Origin: Chromatiales bacterium
Lineage (GTDB): Bacteria > Pseudomonadota > Gammaproteobacteria > JAHELT01
Length of the DNA: 33,665 bases
Assembly (NCBI GenBank): GCA_024644045.1
Contig: JAHELT010000040.1
Location: 1-33,665 of the forward strand
Reading direction: 5' to 3'
The position numbers and the translations under genes were made by a program. This document shows, in pieces, positions 1 to 6,690 of the stretch. Within the stretch, counting starts at the first letter, position 1. Each line of letters starts with the position of its first letter. The notes beneath the pieces were generated by a model that searched no databases, was not told the DNA's origin, and was given only the letters and a program-made list of their open reading frames with translations.

Positions 1-102
1 GACGAGGACGTGCGTCACGACCAGTTTTACGGGCGGGTGGTGGTGCGGCGGCCGCGGACCTGCGATCAAGCGCAACGGGATATACGGCTTGGATCTGTTT
101 GA
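1..102 (+). CDS. possible 3' end of an unidentified gene (partial)
   Basis: The first frame is open from the window edge to a TGA at 100-102 and gives about 33 residues, rich in Arg and Asp, with no recognisable motif. It would overlap the start of the next reading frame by a few codons. The second frame is also open from the edge, so either could be the true upstream coding frame. I cannot identify the product, and the fragment may be non-coding. Confidence 0.2.
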   Translation, partial: DEDVRHDQFYGRVVVRRPRTCDQAQRDIRLGSV

Positions 103-343
103 CAACCTCGATCTGCACGTGGTGCTGGTGACGCTGATCGCCATACCGGTCGTGATCATGATTCCCAACTCGATGGCGAGCGTCTTTCTGATCGGTTCGC
201 TGCTGGTGCCGCAGCCCTTGCTGTGGGCGCGTGCCTTCGGCCGGCGTCACGGCGGCGGCGACATGAAAAAATACCTCCTCGCCAACGAGCTCGCGGTGCT
301 CGTCGTCGTCTGCTTCGCCTTCTATGTCAAACTGCAAGGCTGA
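89..343 (+). CDS. small two-segment membrane protein, unknown function
   Basis: This frame encodes 84 residues from a TTG at 89, but it is open back to the window edge, so the protein may be longer and truncated here. It shows a hydrophobic segment near residues 10-27, continuing into a second stretch to about residue 47 (VFLIGSLLVPQPLLWA), a basic loop with RRH and a Gly run, and a further segment near 65-80 (ELAVLVVVCFAFYV). The pattern fits an inner-membrane protein of two or three helices. No family is recognised and no good ribosome binding site precedes the TTG, so the start is uncertain. Confidence 0.45.
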   Translation: MDLFDNLDLHVVLVTLIAIPVVIMIPNSMASVFLIGSLLVPQPLLWARAFGRRHGGGDMKKYLLANELAVLVVVCFAFYVKLQG

Positions 344-430
344 AGAACCGCCGCGCCGGGACGGCGAGGCTTGCGCAGTCGCACGCTTGATCGGGCGCTG
401 CGCTGTCAATGTCCCGGAAATGTGACGTGA

Positions 431-457
431 GTGGGGTTTTAGCGCCCAATTCCCCAC
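431..457. other. 6-bp inverted repeat upstream of the STN gene
   Basis: GTGGGG at 431-436 pairs with CCCCAC at 452-457 across 15 bases, in the gap between the membrane-protein gene and the STN gene. It could be an operator, a weak hairpin in the leader, or chance. No T-run follows, so it is not a convincing terminator. Confidence 0.2.
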
Positions 458-554
458 ACAGCCGCGCTAGTATCACACCTGTATTGCAGAACCAACGAAG
501 CGTACCGTCAGCAGTGCGCTCGATCTGCAAGGATGGCCACACGGAGGACCGCCT

Positions 555-1238
555 ATGTGCAAGTGGCACGGCTGTCGGAATTTACGCTCGCGCGCTAGCG
601 TGCGAACTGCTCTCGTTCGTTCACTGGGTATGGCGATTGGCCTGAGCGGCGCCGTGTCCGCTGCGTTTGCCGCAGACGGCGCAGCGCTGCTGGACGTCAG
701 CTTCGAACCCCGCACCGGTCTGGTGAGCGTGTCGGCCAGCGCCGTTCCGCTCACCGACGTGCTGCGCGTACTGGGCGCCAAAGCGGGGCTGCAGATACGG
801 GTCGACCCCACGGCGTCGCAGCAGGTATTGCAGCATTTCCAGAACGTGCCTCTGGAATCGGCGATCGAGCGTCTGGTGGGTGCGAACGGGGCGCTTTTCG
901 TGTACCACGCGGCGGACAACGGAGCACAGCAACTGGGCAAAGTGCACGTGATGGCACGCCAGCTGGCGTCGCCGAACACGCAGGAGCGGTCGCCGCCGGA
1001 TGCCGGTACGTTGAACGAATACGGCCGTGCCTGGCTCGACGCCCACCAGGCGGACTTTGCGCACCTCGCCCCGGCAAAGCTGATCGGGGCCGCCATCAGC
1101 TGGCAGAAGTATCTGTCGCGCCTGCCCGAATCGCAGCGCGATAGCCTGCATGAGCGGATGCTGCAGGCGCGCCTGAGGCGCGATGCCCTCGACCAGCTGG
1201 CGGCGAACGGGACCGGTACCGGTACCGCAGTGCGCTGA
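555..1238 (+). CDS. exported protein with STN (secretin/TonB short N-terminal) domain
   Basis: The product is 227 residues. A GGAGG at 543-547 lies 7 bases before the ATG and supports this start. The N-terminus has a long basic region, a hydrophobic stretch (LGMAIGLSGAVSAAFA) and a likely signal peptidase site before ADG near residue 40. Residues about 45-115 resemble an STN domain: a strand pair, then PLTDVLRVLGAKAGLQIRV, then PLESAIERLVG. In TonB-dependent receptors and secretins this domain is a periplasmic signalling or docking module. Here it stands alone, with no secretin or receptor channel attached, followed by a helical tail rich in Arg, Gln and Leu (SQRDSLHERMLQARLRRD). It may dock to a FecR-type or secretin partner encoded elsewhere. 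The domain call is by eye and the role is not known. Confidence 0.7.
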   Translation: MCKWHGCRNLRSRASVRTALVRSLGMAIGLSGAVSAAFAADGAALLDVSFEPRTGLVSVSASAVPLTDVLRVLGAKAGLQIRVDPTASQQVLQHFQNVPLESAIERLVGANGALFVYHAADNGAQQLGKVHVMARQLASPNTQERSPPDAGTLNEYGRAWLDAHQADFAHLAPAKLIGAAISWQKYLSRLPESQRDSLHERMLQARLRRDALDQLAANGTGTGTAVR

Positions 1239-1241
1239 ATC

Positions 1242-1262
1242 ACGCGGGCATCGGACCCGCGT
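1242..1262 (+). terminator. hairpin after the STN gene
   Basis: ACGCGGG at 1242-1248 pairs perfectly with CCCGCGT at 1256-1262 around a 7-base loop, 4 bases after the STN stop codon. No T-run follows, so it may be a weak intrinsic terminator or an mRNA 3' stabiliser. Confidence 0.4.
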
Positions 1263-1365
1263 CTGGCCCGCGCGTTGATCTGACCTGAAGAAATCGTTGC
1301 ACGCGGCGCGCACTCCGCGCACGATGGCGCGTTGCTACGCCGGCGATTTCGGATTGACCCAGTAC

Positions 1366-2655
1366 ATGCCCGCTGCTAAACCGGTTTCGGTGCTTGCCGC
1401 CATCGGCGCCGTCTGGGCGCTGTTGCTAGGCATTGCACTGCTCAACCTCGGTGACGGCCTGCAGGCGACCCTGCTCGGCGTGCGCGCCGCGCTGGAGCGG
1501 TTTCCCACGCCTGCCACGGGCCTGTTGATGTCGGCATTCTACGTCGGCTTTCTGGTTGGCTCCCTCGCCACCGCGAGAACCGTCGAGCGGGTCGGGCATA
1601 TACGGGTGTTCGGCGCGCTCGCCTCTCTGGCTTCCGCCGCGGCGCTCGTCTATAGCGTGTTCGTGACGCCGTCGGCGTGGGCGCTGCTGCGCTTTGTGAG
1701 CGGCGTGTGCTTTGCCGGTTTGTACATCGTCGCCGAAAGCTGGCTGAACGATCGCGCCAGCAATGAAACCCGCGGACAGCTGCTGTCGATCTACATGCTG
1801 GTGACCTACGGCGGTATCGCAGCGGGGCAGTTGCTGCTCAACGTCGCTCACCCGAGCGGCTACCAGCTGTTCATTCTGACCTCGGTGCTGATCTCCGTTG
1901 CGCTTGTGCCGCTGCTGCTGTCCGCGGGCGATGCGCCCGGTTTCGAGCATGCCACGCCGCTGAAGGCGCGCGCACTCTACAGGCTGTCGCCGCTCGGCGT
2001 GGTGGCCACCGCACTGTCCGGCATGTCTTCGGCCATCCTGTTCAGCATGGGACCGGTGTATGCCGAAGGCATCGGGCTCAGTGTAAGGGACATTTCGTAT
2101 TTTATGACGGCTGCGGTCGTCGGCTGTCTGCTTCTGCAGTGGCCCGTGGGCCGGCTGTCCGACCGCTTCGACCGGCGCCGGGTGCTCGCGTGCGTGACGT
2201 TCCTGGCAGCCCTGGCCGCCGCCGTCGCGGTACCGGCCGCATCTGCGTCAAACGCGGCGCTGCTGGTGGCCGTGGCGTGTTTCGGCGGTCTGGCGCTGCC
2301 GATGTACGCGCTCGCCATCGCGCACGCAAACGATTTTCTTGAACCGGGCGAGATGATCGCCGCCAGCGGCGCGCTGGTGCTGGCCAGCGGCGTCGGTGCT
2401 GTGCTCGGTCCGGTATCGGCCTCCGCGTTGATGCAGACGACCGGTGCCAACGGCTTCTGGTGGAGCCTCGCCGCGATCCACGCGTTCATCGGCGCGTTTG
2501 CGCTCTACCGCATGCTGAGGCGCGCCGCAAAACCGTTGACCGATCAGGGCGACTATCATCCGGTGGCCGCGCATGCCTCGGCGGTGGCGGTCGACTGGAC
2601 ACTCGAAAGCCGCGCCGCTGCACCGGCGCAAGACGGCGACCGGGTGTCGGACTGA
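1366..2655 (+). CDS. MFS transporter, YcaD-like
   Basis: The frame is open from a TTG at 1297, but the ATG at 1366 puts a hydrophobic first helix (VLAAIGAVWALLLGIALL) directly after the start, giving 429 residues. Another ATG lies at 1324 and no start has a clear ribosome binding site. The protein shows about twelve membrane segments. The loop after helix 2 reads TARTVERVGHIRVF, and the loop after the middle of the protein reads GRLSDRFDRRRVL, both matching the MFS loop signature in the two halves. The segment FAGLYIVAESWLNDRA is typical of the YcaD-like branch of MFS. It is expected to be an inner-membrane, proton-coupled secondary transporter; the substrate is unknown. It is convergent with the regulator that follows, with a single base between the two stop codons. 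Confidence 0.85.
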   Translation: MPAAKPVSVLAAIGAVWALLLGIALLNLGDGLQATLLGVRAALERFPTPATGLLMSAFYVGFLVGSLATARTVERVGHIRVFGALASLASAAALVYSVFVTPSAWALLRFVSGVCFAGLYIVAESWLNDRASNETRGQLLSIYMLVTYGGIAAGQLLLNVAHPSGYQLFILTSVLISVALVPLLLSAGDAPGFEHATPLKARALYRLSPLGVVATALSGMSSAILFSMGPVYAEGIGLSVRDISYFMTAAVVGCLLLQWPVGRLSDRFDRRRVLACVTFLAALAAAVAVPAASASNAALLVAVACFGGLALPMYALAIAHANDFLEPGEMIAASGALVLASGVGAVLGPVSASALMQTTGANGFWWSLAAIHAFIGAFALYRMLRRAAKPLTDQGDYHPVAAHASAVAVDWTLESRAAAPAQDGDRVSD

Positions 2656-2656
2656 A

Positions 2657-3340
2657 TCAGGACGCGATGTGTCTCTGGCGCAGGAAGTCGTCAATGGTCT
2701 TGCCGGGTTCCGCCTGAAACCGGTCGGTGAGGACCTGCAGCGTACGCATCCGATCCAGCCGGAAGGACCGGAAGTCGTTGCGCAGCTCACACCAGGACAC
2801 GAGCAGCCATACGCGTCCGTAGAATGCCAGCGCCAGGGGGCGCACGGTCCGCGCGGTGGCGTTGTCATTTTCGTCCTCGTAGTCGAGAAATACCTTGTGC
2901 GCGCTGCGGACCGCATCGCGCAGTGCGCTCGGGTCCACGCTGATCGGCTCGCTCGAATGATCGGCCGGCGCGAGCAGCGCGGTTTGCGCCATGACCTTGC
3001 GCAGCCGTGGCGGCACTACGGCTTCAACCTTGGCGATCACGTTGGTCGCCGCCTCGGCCAGTTTCGGATCGGCCCAGGACTGCACGATCCGTGCGCCGAG
3101 CACCAGTGCCTCTATCTCCTGCTCATCGAACATCAGCGGTGGTAGGTCGAAGCCTTTGCGCAACACGTAACCCACGCCAGCTTCGCCATCGATCGGCACG
3201 CCGCTGGCCATCAGATCCTGCACGTCGCGGTAGATCGTGCGCTCCGACACCTCGAGCTTCTCGGCCAGGTCGCGGGCGCGCGTCAGGTTTCTGCGACGCA
3301 GGACCTGAATTATCGCGAACAGGCGGTCGGCGCGGCGCAT
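2657..3340 (-). CDS. YafY-type transcriptional regulator with HTH_11 and WYL domains
   Basis: This 227-residue protein starts with an HTH_11 winged helix (residues 1-58; RADRLFAIIQVLRRR, then VSERTIYRDVQDL as recognition helix). A linker with the motif GVGYVLRKGFDLPPLMFDEQ follows, then a WYL domain at about 138-205 that includes LALAFYGRVWLLVSWCELR and RSFRLDRM. WYL regulators often sense a ligand or single-stranded DNA through this domain, and YafY-type members often control a neighbouring gene. It is divergent from the DUF1127 gene, and two TGACA/TGTCA inverted repeats lie in the shared upstream region just before its start. Autoregulation and control of the DUF1127 gene are therefore likely (inference). 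Confidence 0.9.
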   Translation of the reverse strand: MRRADRLFAIIQVLRRRNLTRARDLAEKLEVSERTIYRDVQDLMASGVPIDGEAGVGYVLRKGFDLPPLMFDEQEIEALVLGARIVQSWADPKLAEAATNVIAKVEAVVPPRLRKVMAQTALLAPADHSSEPISVDPSALRDAVRSAHKVFLDYEDENDNATARTVRPLALAFYGRVWLLVSWCELRNDFRSFRLDRMRTLQVLTDRFQAEPGKTIDDFLRQRHIAS

Positions 3341-3356
3341 GGTTTCCGGGTGCTGC

Positions 3357-3371
3357 TGACACTATCTGTCA
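3357..3371. promoter_or_regulatory. putative operator, TGACA-N5-TGTCA
   Basis: TGACA at 3357-3361 and TGTCA at 3367-3371 form a perfect inverted repeat, 17 bases upstream of the regulator's start codon. The left arm sits in GCTGCTGACA, which recurs in the second site 42 bases away. It is a good candidate binding site for the adjacent WYL regulator. Confidence 0.55.
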
Positions 3372-3397
3372 TGAGGCGTCTTTTTAGCACAAGGCTG

Positions 3398-3415
3398 CTG
3401 ACAACACGGTGTCAG
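3398..3415. promoter_or_regulatory. putative operator, CTGACA-N6-TGTCAG
   Basis: CTGACA at 3398-3403 pairs with TGTCAG at 3410-3415. It shares the decamer GCTGCTGACA (3394-3403) with the first site (3352-3361), exactly 42 bases apart, close to four turns of the helix. This spacing would put two bound dimers on the same face of the DNA. Confidence 0.55.
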
Positions 3416-3482
3416 TAGTGCGCCGCTACTATGCATCCCTCGCACACGGCGAGCAATCCAATCACCGACCGAGGAGCACGGC

Positions 3483-3722
3483 ATGTTTGCAGCAGGTCTA
3501 CAACTGATCGCAGTCATCGCAGCCTGGCACCGGCGCAGGCAGTCGGTTCTTCTGCTCTCGCAGCTCAGCGACGCCGCGCTGCGCGATATCGGCGTGTCCC
3601 GCATCGATATACCGCAGGTCGTCAACGCCGCAATGGACGCCGCCCGCGAGTCGCGCCCGCAGGCGATTCGCCGTCAGCACCGTGCGCAACTGCGCAACGC
3701 CCGCCGCTTACACGTTCGATAA
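3483..3722 (+). CDS. DUF1127 (YjiS-like) small protein
   Basis: This 79-residue protein has a GAGGAG ribosome binding site about 6 bases before the ATG. The core LSQLSDAALRDIGVSRIDI (residues about 26-44) is the DUF1127 signature, a short helical and positively charged module. The first 15 residues are hydrophobic, then basic residues follow (WHRRRQS). The tail is rich in Arg and Gln. Small DUF1127 proteins in other proteobacteria have been linked to RNA turnover and to phosphate or stress responses; the role here is unknown. It is divergent from the WYL regulator, shares its operator region, and ends 11 bases before a strong terminator, so it is a single-gene transcript. Confidence 0.85.
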   Translation: MFAAGLQLIAVIAAWHRRRQSVLLLSQLSDAALRDIGVSRIDIPQVVNAAMDAARESRPQAIRRQHRAQLRNARRLHVR

Positions 3723-3733
3723 GCTCCCCCGTT

Positions 3734-3765
3734 AGCCGGCGCGGGACCCCACGCCCGCGCCGGCT
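3734..3765 (+). terminator. strong intrinsic terminator after the DUF1127 gene
   Basis: A perfect 12-bp stem (3734-3745 with 3754-3765, GC-rich) encloses an 8-base loop and is followed by a T-rich stretch (GTTCTTTG). It lies 11 bases after the DUF1127 stop and separates that gene from the exosortase gene. Confidence 0.85.
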
Positions 3766-3801
3766 GTTCTTTGCTCCCGCCCGGGGAACGAAAATTGCAG
3801 C

Positions 3802-5385
3802 GTGAAGCCCATGCATGACGCGCGCACTGTGGGTCGATCTCGTCGCGCATCGGCGCGGGCCGGCTACAACCGGGGCGGCTGGGCTGCGGCCGGTGTCGCG
3901 TTGCTCGCCGGCGTGCTGCTCGTGCTGGCGGTGTTCTTTCCCGCATTTGCCAGCGCCGTGCGCGTCTGGAATCAGAGCGCTGCGCATCAGTTCTCTTACC
4001 TGGTGATTCCGGTTTCGCTGTACTTCGTCTGGTTGCGACGGACACAGCTCGCGCAGCTCGAGCCGGTTGCGGACCTGCGCGCGGTGTGGCTGGTGATTCC
4101 CTGCGGAGTGTTGTGGCTGGTTTCGGACGTCGCGCAGATCACCATCGGCGCGCAGCTGGCGGCGGTCGGCATGGTGCAGATCCTGGCCCTCGCCCTGCTC
4201 GGCGGACGGGTTTACCGCGTCCTGCTGTTTCCATTCATGTTCCTGTGGCTTCTGGTGCCGTTCGGCGACTCGCTGCTGGTGCCGCTGATGAAACTGACCA
4301 GCGCCATGACGGTGGCCGGTCTGACGCTGGCCGGCCTGGAGGCGCATGCGGACGGTACCGTGCTTATCGCCGAGGCCCGGCGCTATCTGGTCGTCGAGGA
4401 ATGTGCAGCGCTGGACTTCATCATCGGCAACCTGGTCGTCTCGCTGGTGTACGCGAATCTGATGTTTGCGCGGTGGCAGAAGCGCTGCCTTTACGTGCTG
4501 GCGTCGGTGCCCGTGGCGCTCGTCGCCAACGCCTTTCGCACCACGTCGATCGTCGTGGTCACTCACCTGAGCGACGGACAGATCGCCCTGGCCTACGATC
4601 ACGCCGCATACGGCTGGTTCGTGTTCCTGCTGGCGCTGACGTCGCAGATGTGGGCGGGCTGGCCGTTTCGGGACACGATGCAGACGCCGCCGGTGGACCA
4701 CGCGCGTGCCGGCACCGGTGCCTCGACCCGCAAGCTCGTGATGACGTGGTGTGCCGTCGCGGCCGGGATCGTGGCGGCACCCGGTTACGCGCTGGTCACC
4801 GAAGCAAACGACACGCCCTCCGCGGGCCCGCTGTGCTGGCCCGCACCGCTCATCGACAGTGACGCGCGTTCCCCGCGAGCAGACTGGTGGCCACTGTATC
4901 CTGGTGCGTACGACCATTTCGAAGTGCATACCGGCGGCGAGCTCAGGGCAGTGACCTTGCACATCGCATACTACTGGCGTCAGCGCCGCGGCCGCGAACT
5001 CATCTCCTCGGTAAACCGCGTTTACGACGGAAGGCATTGGACGTTTACGGCGCGCGATGAGGATACGCTCACGGTGGACGGGCGTCCGGTTGCCGTAAAC
5101 CGCGAGCGGCTTCTGGGGCAGGGTTACGCGAGGCGCAGCGTGTTCTACTGGTACTGGGTGGGCGACGTGTTCACCCGCAGCCCCCTGGTCGCCAAGCTGC
5201 TGCAGGTCAAAGGCGAACTGCTGTCCGGCGAGAAGCGGGCTGCTATGATCGCGCTGTCAGTGGAAGAAAGCGGGTCCCCGGCGTTTGCCCGGGGAGCCGC
5301 GCAGGCATTCCTGGACCAAGCACCGTTCGGCGTCGGCACCCTGCAGCGGGTGCGCAAACCGATCGACGCGGAAGACTCCTGCTGA
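3802..5385 (+). CDS. exosortase fused to EpsI domain (XrtA-like)
   Basis: The product is 527 residues from a GTG, with an ATG three codons later as the alternative start. Residues about 28-290 form a multi-pass membrane transpeptidase domain. The exosortase triad is visible: Cys201 in VVEECAALDF, Arg246 in NAFRTTSIVVV and His267 in DHAAYGWFVF. After a further helix near 313-330, residues 335-520 resemble EpsI, with NRVYDGRHW and VFYWYWVGDVFTRSPLVAKLL. Exosortases cleave and relocate proteins carrying a C-terminal motif, helix and basic tail. The length and fusion fit XrtA-type enzymes, but no exopolysaccharide genes or PEP-CTERM proteins surround it. The only candidate substrate nearby is the small Gly-rich protein encoded convergently. 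The substrate class is therefore uncertain. Confidence 0.9.
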   Translation: MKPMHDARTVGRSRRASARAGYNRGGWAAAGVALLAGVLLVLAVFFPAFASAVRVWNQSAAHQFSYLVIPVSLYFVWLRRTQLAQLEPVADLRAVWLVIPCGVLWLVSDVAQITIGAQLAAVGMVQILALALLGGRVYRVLLFPFMFLWLLVPFGDSLLVPLMKLTSAMTVAGLTLAGLEAHADGTVLIAEARRYLVVEECAALDFIIGNLVVSLVYANLMFARWQKRCLYVLASVPVALVANAFRTTSIVVVTHLSDGQIALAYDHAAYGWFVFLLALTSQMWAGWPFRDTMQTPPVDHARAGTGASTRKLVMTWCAVAAGIVAAPGYALVTEANDTPSAGPLCWPAPLIDSDARSPRADWWPLYPGAYDHFEVHTGGELRAVTLHIAYYWRQRRGRELISSVNRVYDGRHWTFTARDEDTLTVDGRPVAVNRERLLGQGYARRSVFYWYWVGDVFTRSPLVAKLLQVKGELLSGEKRAAMIALSVEESGSPAFARGAAQAFLDQAPFGVGTLQRVRKPIDAEDSC

Positions 5386-5395
5386 AAGGGGAAGG

Positions 5396-5419
5396 GCCGT
5401 ACCCACGCTCGGGCACGGC
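5396..5419 (+). terminator. terminator between exosortase and convergent small gene
   Basis: GCCGT/ACGGC outer arms and CCC/GGG inner arms, with one mismatch between them, form a hairpin 11 bases after the exosortase stop. It is followed by a T-rich tract (CATTTCTTTCTC). That tract overlaps the 3' end of the convergent small gene, so the hairpin could act in both directions. Confidence 0.5.
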
Positions 5420-5424
5420 ACATC

Positions 5425-5655
5425 TCATTTCTTTCTCGCCACTACCATCGCCGTAACGATACCGACAGCAATCAGTGCGATCACCGCGGGAGCGACAAGT
5501 TGCGGATCGCCACCACCGCCACCACCGCCACCACCGCCGGTACCGTTGCAAGCCGGATTGTTCGGATTGTCGCAGAGTTGCGCCCAAGCCGGGCTGTAGC
5601 TAACCAGGGTTGTCACGCAAACGCCAACCAGGGCTTTCACTCGGGAAAGTTTCAT
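5425..5655 (-). CDS. Gly-rich 76-residue secreted protein with anchor-like tail; candidate exosortase substrate
   Basis: The ATG at 5655 is chosen over one 21 bases upstream because AGGAG lies 9 bases before it. The protein has a signal peptide (MKLSRVKALVGVCV... cleaved after AWA, near residue 25) and a short segment with two cysteines (LCDNPNNPACNG). Ten consecutive glycines follow, then DPQLVAP, a hydrophobic helix (AVIALIAVGIVTAMVV) and ARKK at the end. Motif, helix and basic tail are the three parts of an exosortase sorting signal, although the motif is not PEP. The gene is convergent with the exosortase gene, 39 bases apart. That it is the exosortase's substrate is inference. A simple tail-anchored small protein is the alternative. 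Confidence 0.7.
   Translation of the reverse strand: MKLSRVKALVGVCVTTLVSYSPAWAQLCDNPNNPACNGTGGGGGGGGGGDPQLVAPAVIALIAVGIVTAMVVARKK
5509..5538. repeat. 9-bp tandem repeat encoding Gly10
   Basis: GCCACCACC is repeated three times and followed by GCC. Read on the minus strand it gives ten glycine codons in the small candidate exosortase substrate. Gain or loss of a unit would keep the frame and change only the linker length. Confidence 0.8.
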
Positions 5656-5876
5656 CGAACAAGTCTCCTGTCTCACGGTGTATTGTTGACTTTAGCCACC
5701 GCAGTCACACTGCTACCCGCTAACGCGGCGTCTCGACCCAGACCAGCACCCGGTCCGATGCAAATCCCAGGCCTGTAGAGTCTTCGCTTGAAAATCAGCC
5801 TGTTATGTGCCTAAGGCCGGGAGAGAAACCACCCGTCTGTAAGTATCGTCGACACCGGCAGGGCGCCGGCGGCACT

Positions 5877-6578
5877 TCATTCCGCGGGCAGGAAGCCGTC
5901 CAGGAAATCGTTCAGCCAGCGGTCGCTGGCGGGCGCGTTGCGGGCATAACCTTCCAGCTGCTCGGTATGCGGCTGGGCTCCGGTCAGGGTGAGCTTTTTC
6001 GACCCGCGTTCCGATTGGCACCACTTGTCGATCATCTCGCGGGTCATCTCGGGATGAAACTCGATCGCGTAGACCTGCTGGCCATAGCGGAACGCCTGGC
6101 CTTCGAAAATGTGATTTTCCGCAAGATGTATGGCCCCTTCGGGGATCTCGAACGTTTCCGAATGCCACTGATAGAAGGTGACGGGTTGCGCGAGGAACTC
6201 GTCGTCGGCGCCGGTGGGGTGCACGTCCCAGTAACCGATTTCCACGCGGCCCTCGTGGTGCGGGCCGACGTTGGCGCCGAGCACGCGCGCGATCTCCTGG
6301 GCCCCCAGGCAGATGCCGAGCACCGCGCAGTCACCGGGGATGGCGTGCTTCTCCAGCCAGTCCAGCTCCGCCTTGATGCCGGGAACATGGTCGTCGTTCG
6401 CGCTCTGCGGGCCTCCGAACACCACCGCCGCCGCATACTCGGCGAGGTCGCTCGGCAAGGGGTCGCCCAGGCAGGGGCAGCGCCGATCGAGCGTATAGCC
6501 GCGCTGGCAGAGTACCTCGCCGACCTTGCCGGGCGTGGAGTCTTCCTGATGAACGACGACGAGAACTTTGTTGCGCAT
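5877..6578 (-). CDS. class I glutamine amidotransferase-like protein
   Basis: The ATG at 6578 gives 233 residues and starts directly with the first strand (MRNKVLVVVHQEDSTPGKVG). A longer frame to 6638 adds only low-complexity residues. The nucleophile elbow is LGICLGAQ with Cys90, and the His-Glu pair is FHPE with His175 and Glu177, so the glutaminase triad is complete. VVFGGPQSAND at about 52-62 is the oxyanion-side loop. It resembles the free-standing GMP-synthase-like amidotransferases that hydrolyse gamma-glutamyl amides or related compounds. It is divergent from the transhydrogenase gene, with 112 bases between the starts. The substrate is unknown. Confidence 0.85.
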   Translation of the reverse strand: MRNKVLVVVHQEDSTPGKVGEVLCQRGYTLDRRCPCLGDPLPSDLAEYAAAVVFGGPQSANDDHVPGIKAELDWLEKHAIPGDCAVLGICLGAQEIARVLGANVGPHHEGRVEIGYWDVHPTGADDEFLAQPVTFYQWHSETFEIPEGAIHLAENHIFEGQAFRYGQQVYAIEFHPEMTREMIDKWCQSERGSKKLTLTGAQPHTEQLEGYARNAPASDRWLNDFLDGFLPAE

Positions 6579-6613
6579 GCGTGAGCCGGAGATCTTCACC
6601 GATCGGCCTTGAG

Positions 6614-6619
6614 TATAAT
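6614..6619 (+). promoter_or_regulatory. possible -10 box of the five-gene run
   Basis: TATAAT occurs at 6614-6619, 71 bases before the transhydrogenase start, in the divergent region between two genes. I see no good -35 at the right spacing, so a promoter here would need an activator or an extended -10. The call rests on the hexamer alone. Confidence 0.3.
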
Positions 6620-6690
6620 CGGAACCCGCAGTATGCATGCAATGACCTTGCCGGGCCGATACGCCCGCAACCGCGCAGGAGTAAGTGTAA

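Noticed and set aside
3622-5037. 471-residue open frame on the minus strand
   Set aside because: It is antisense to the exosortase, which keeps its catalytic triad; composition (His, Arg, Gln rich) is typical of a shadow frame.
5509-5538. CRISPR-like or other functional repeat array
   Set aside because: The units are contiguous 9-mers without spacers and are simply glycine codons of a small gene.
5425-5655. Ordinary PEP-CTERM protein
   Set aside because: There is no PEP motif before the helix; the residues are DPQLVAP, so it is reported as a non-standard candidate only.
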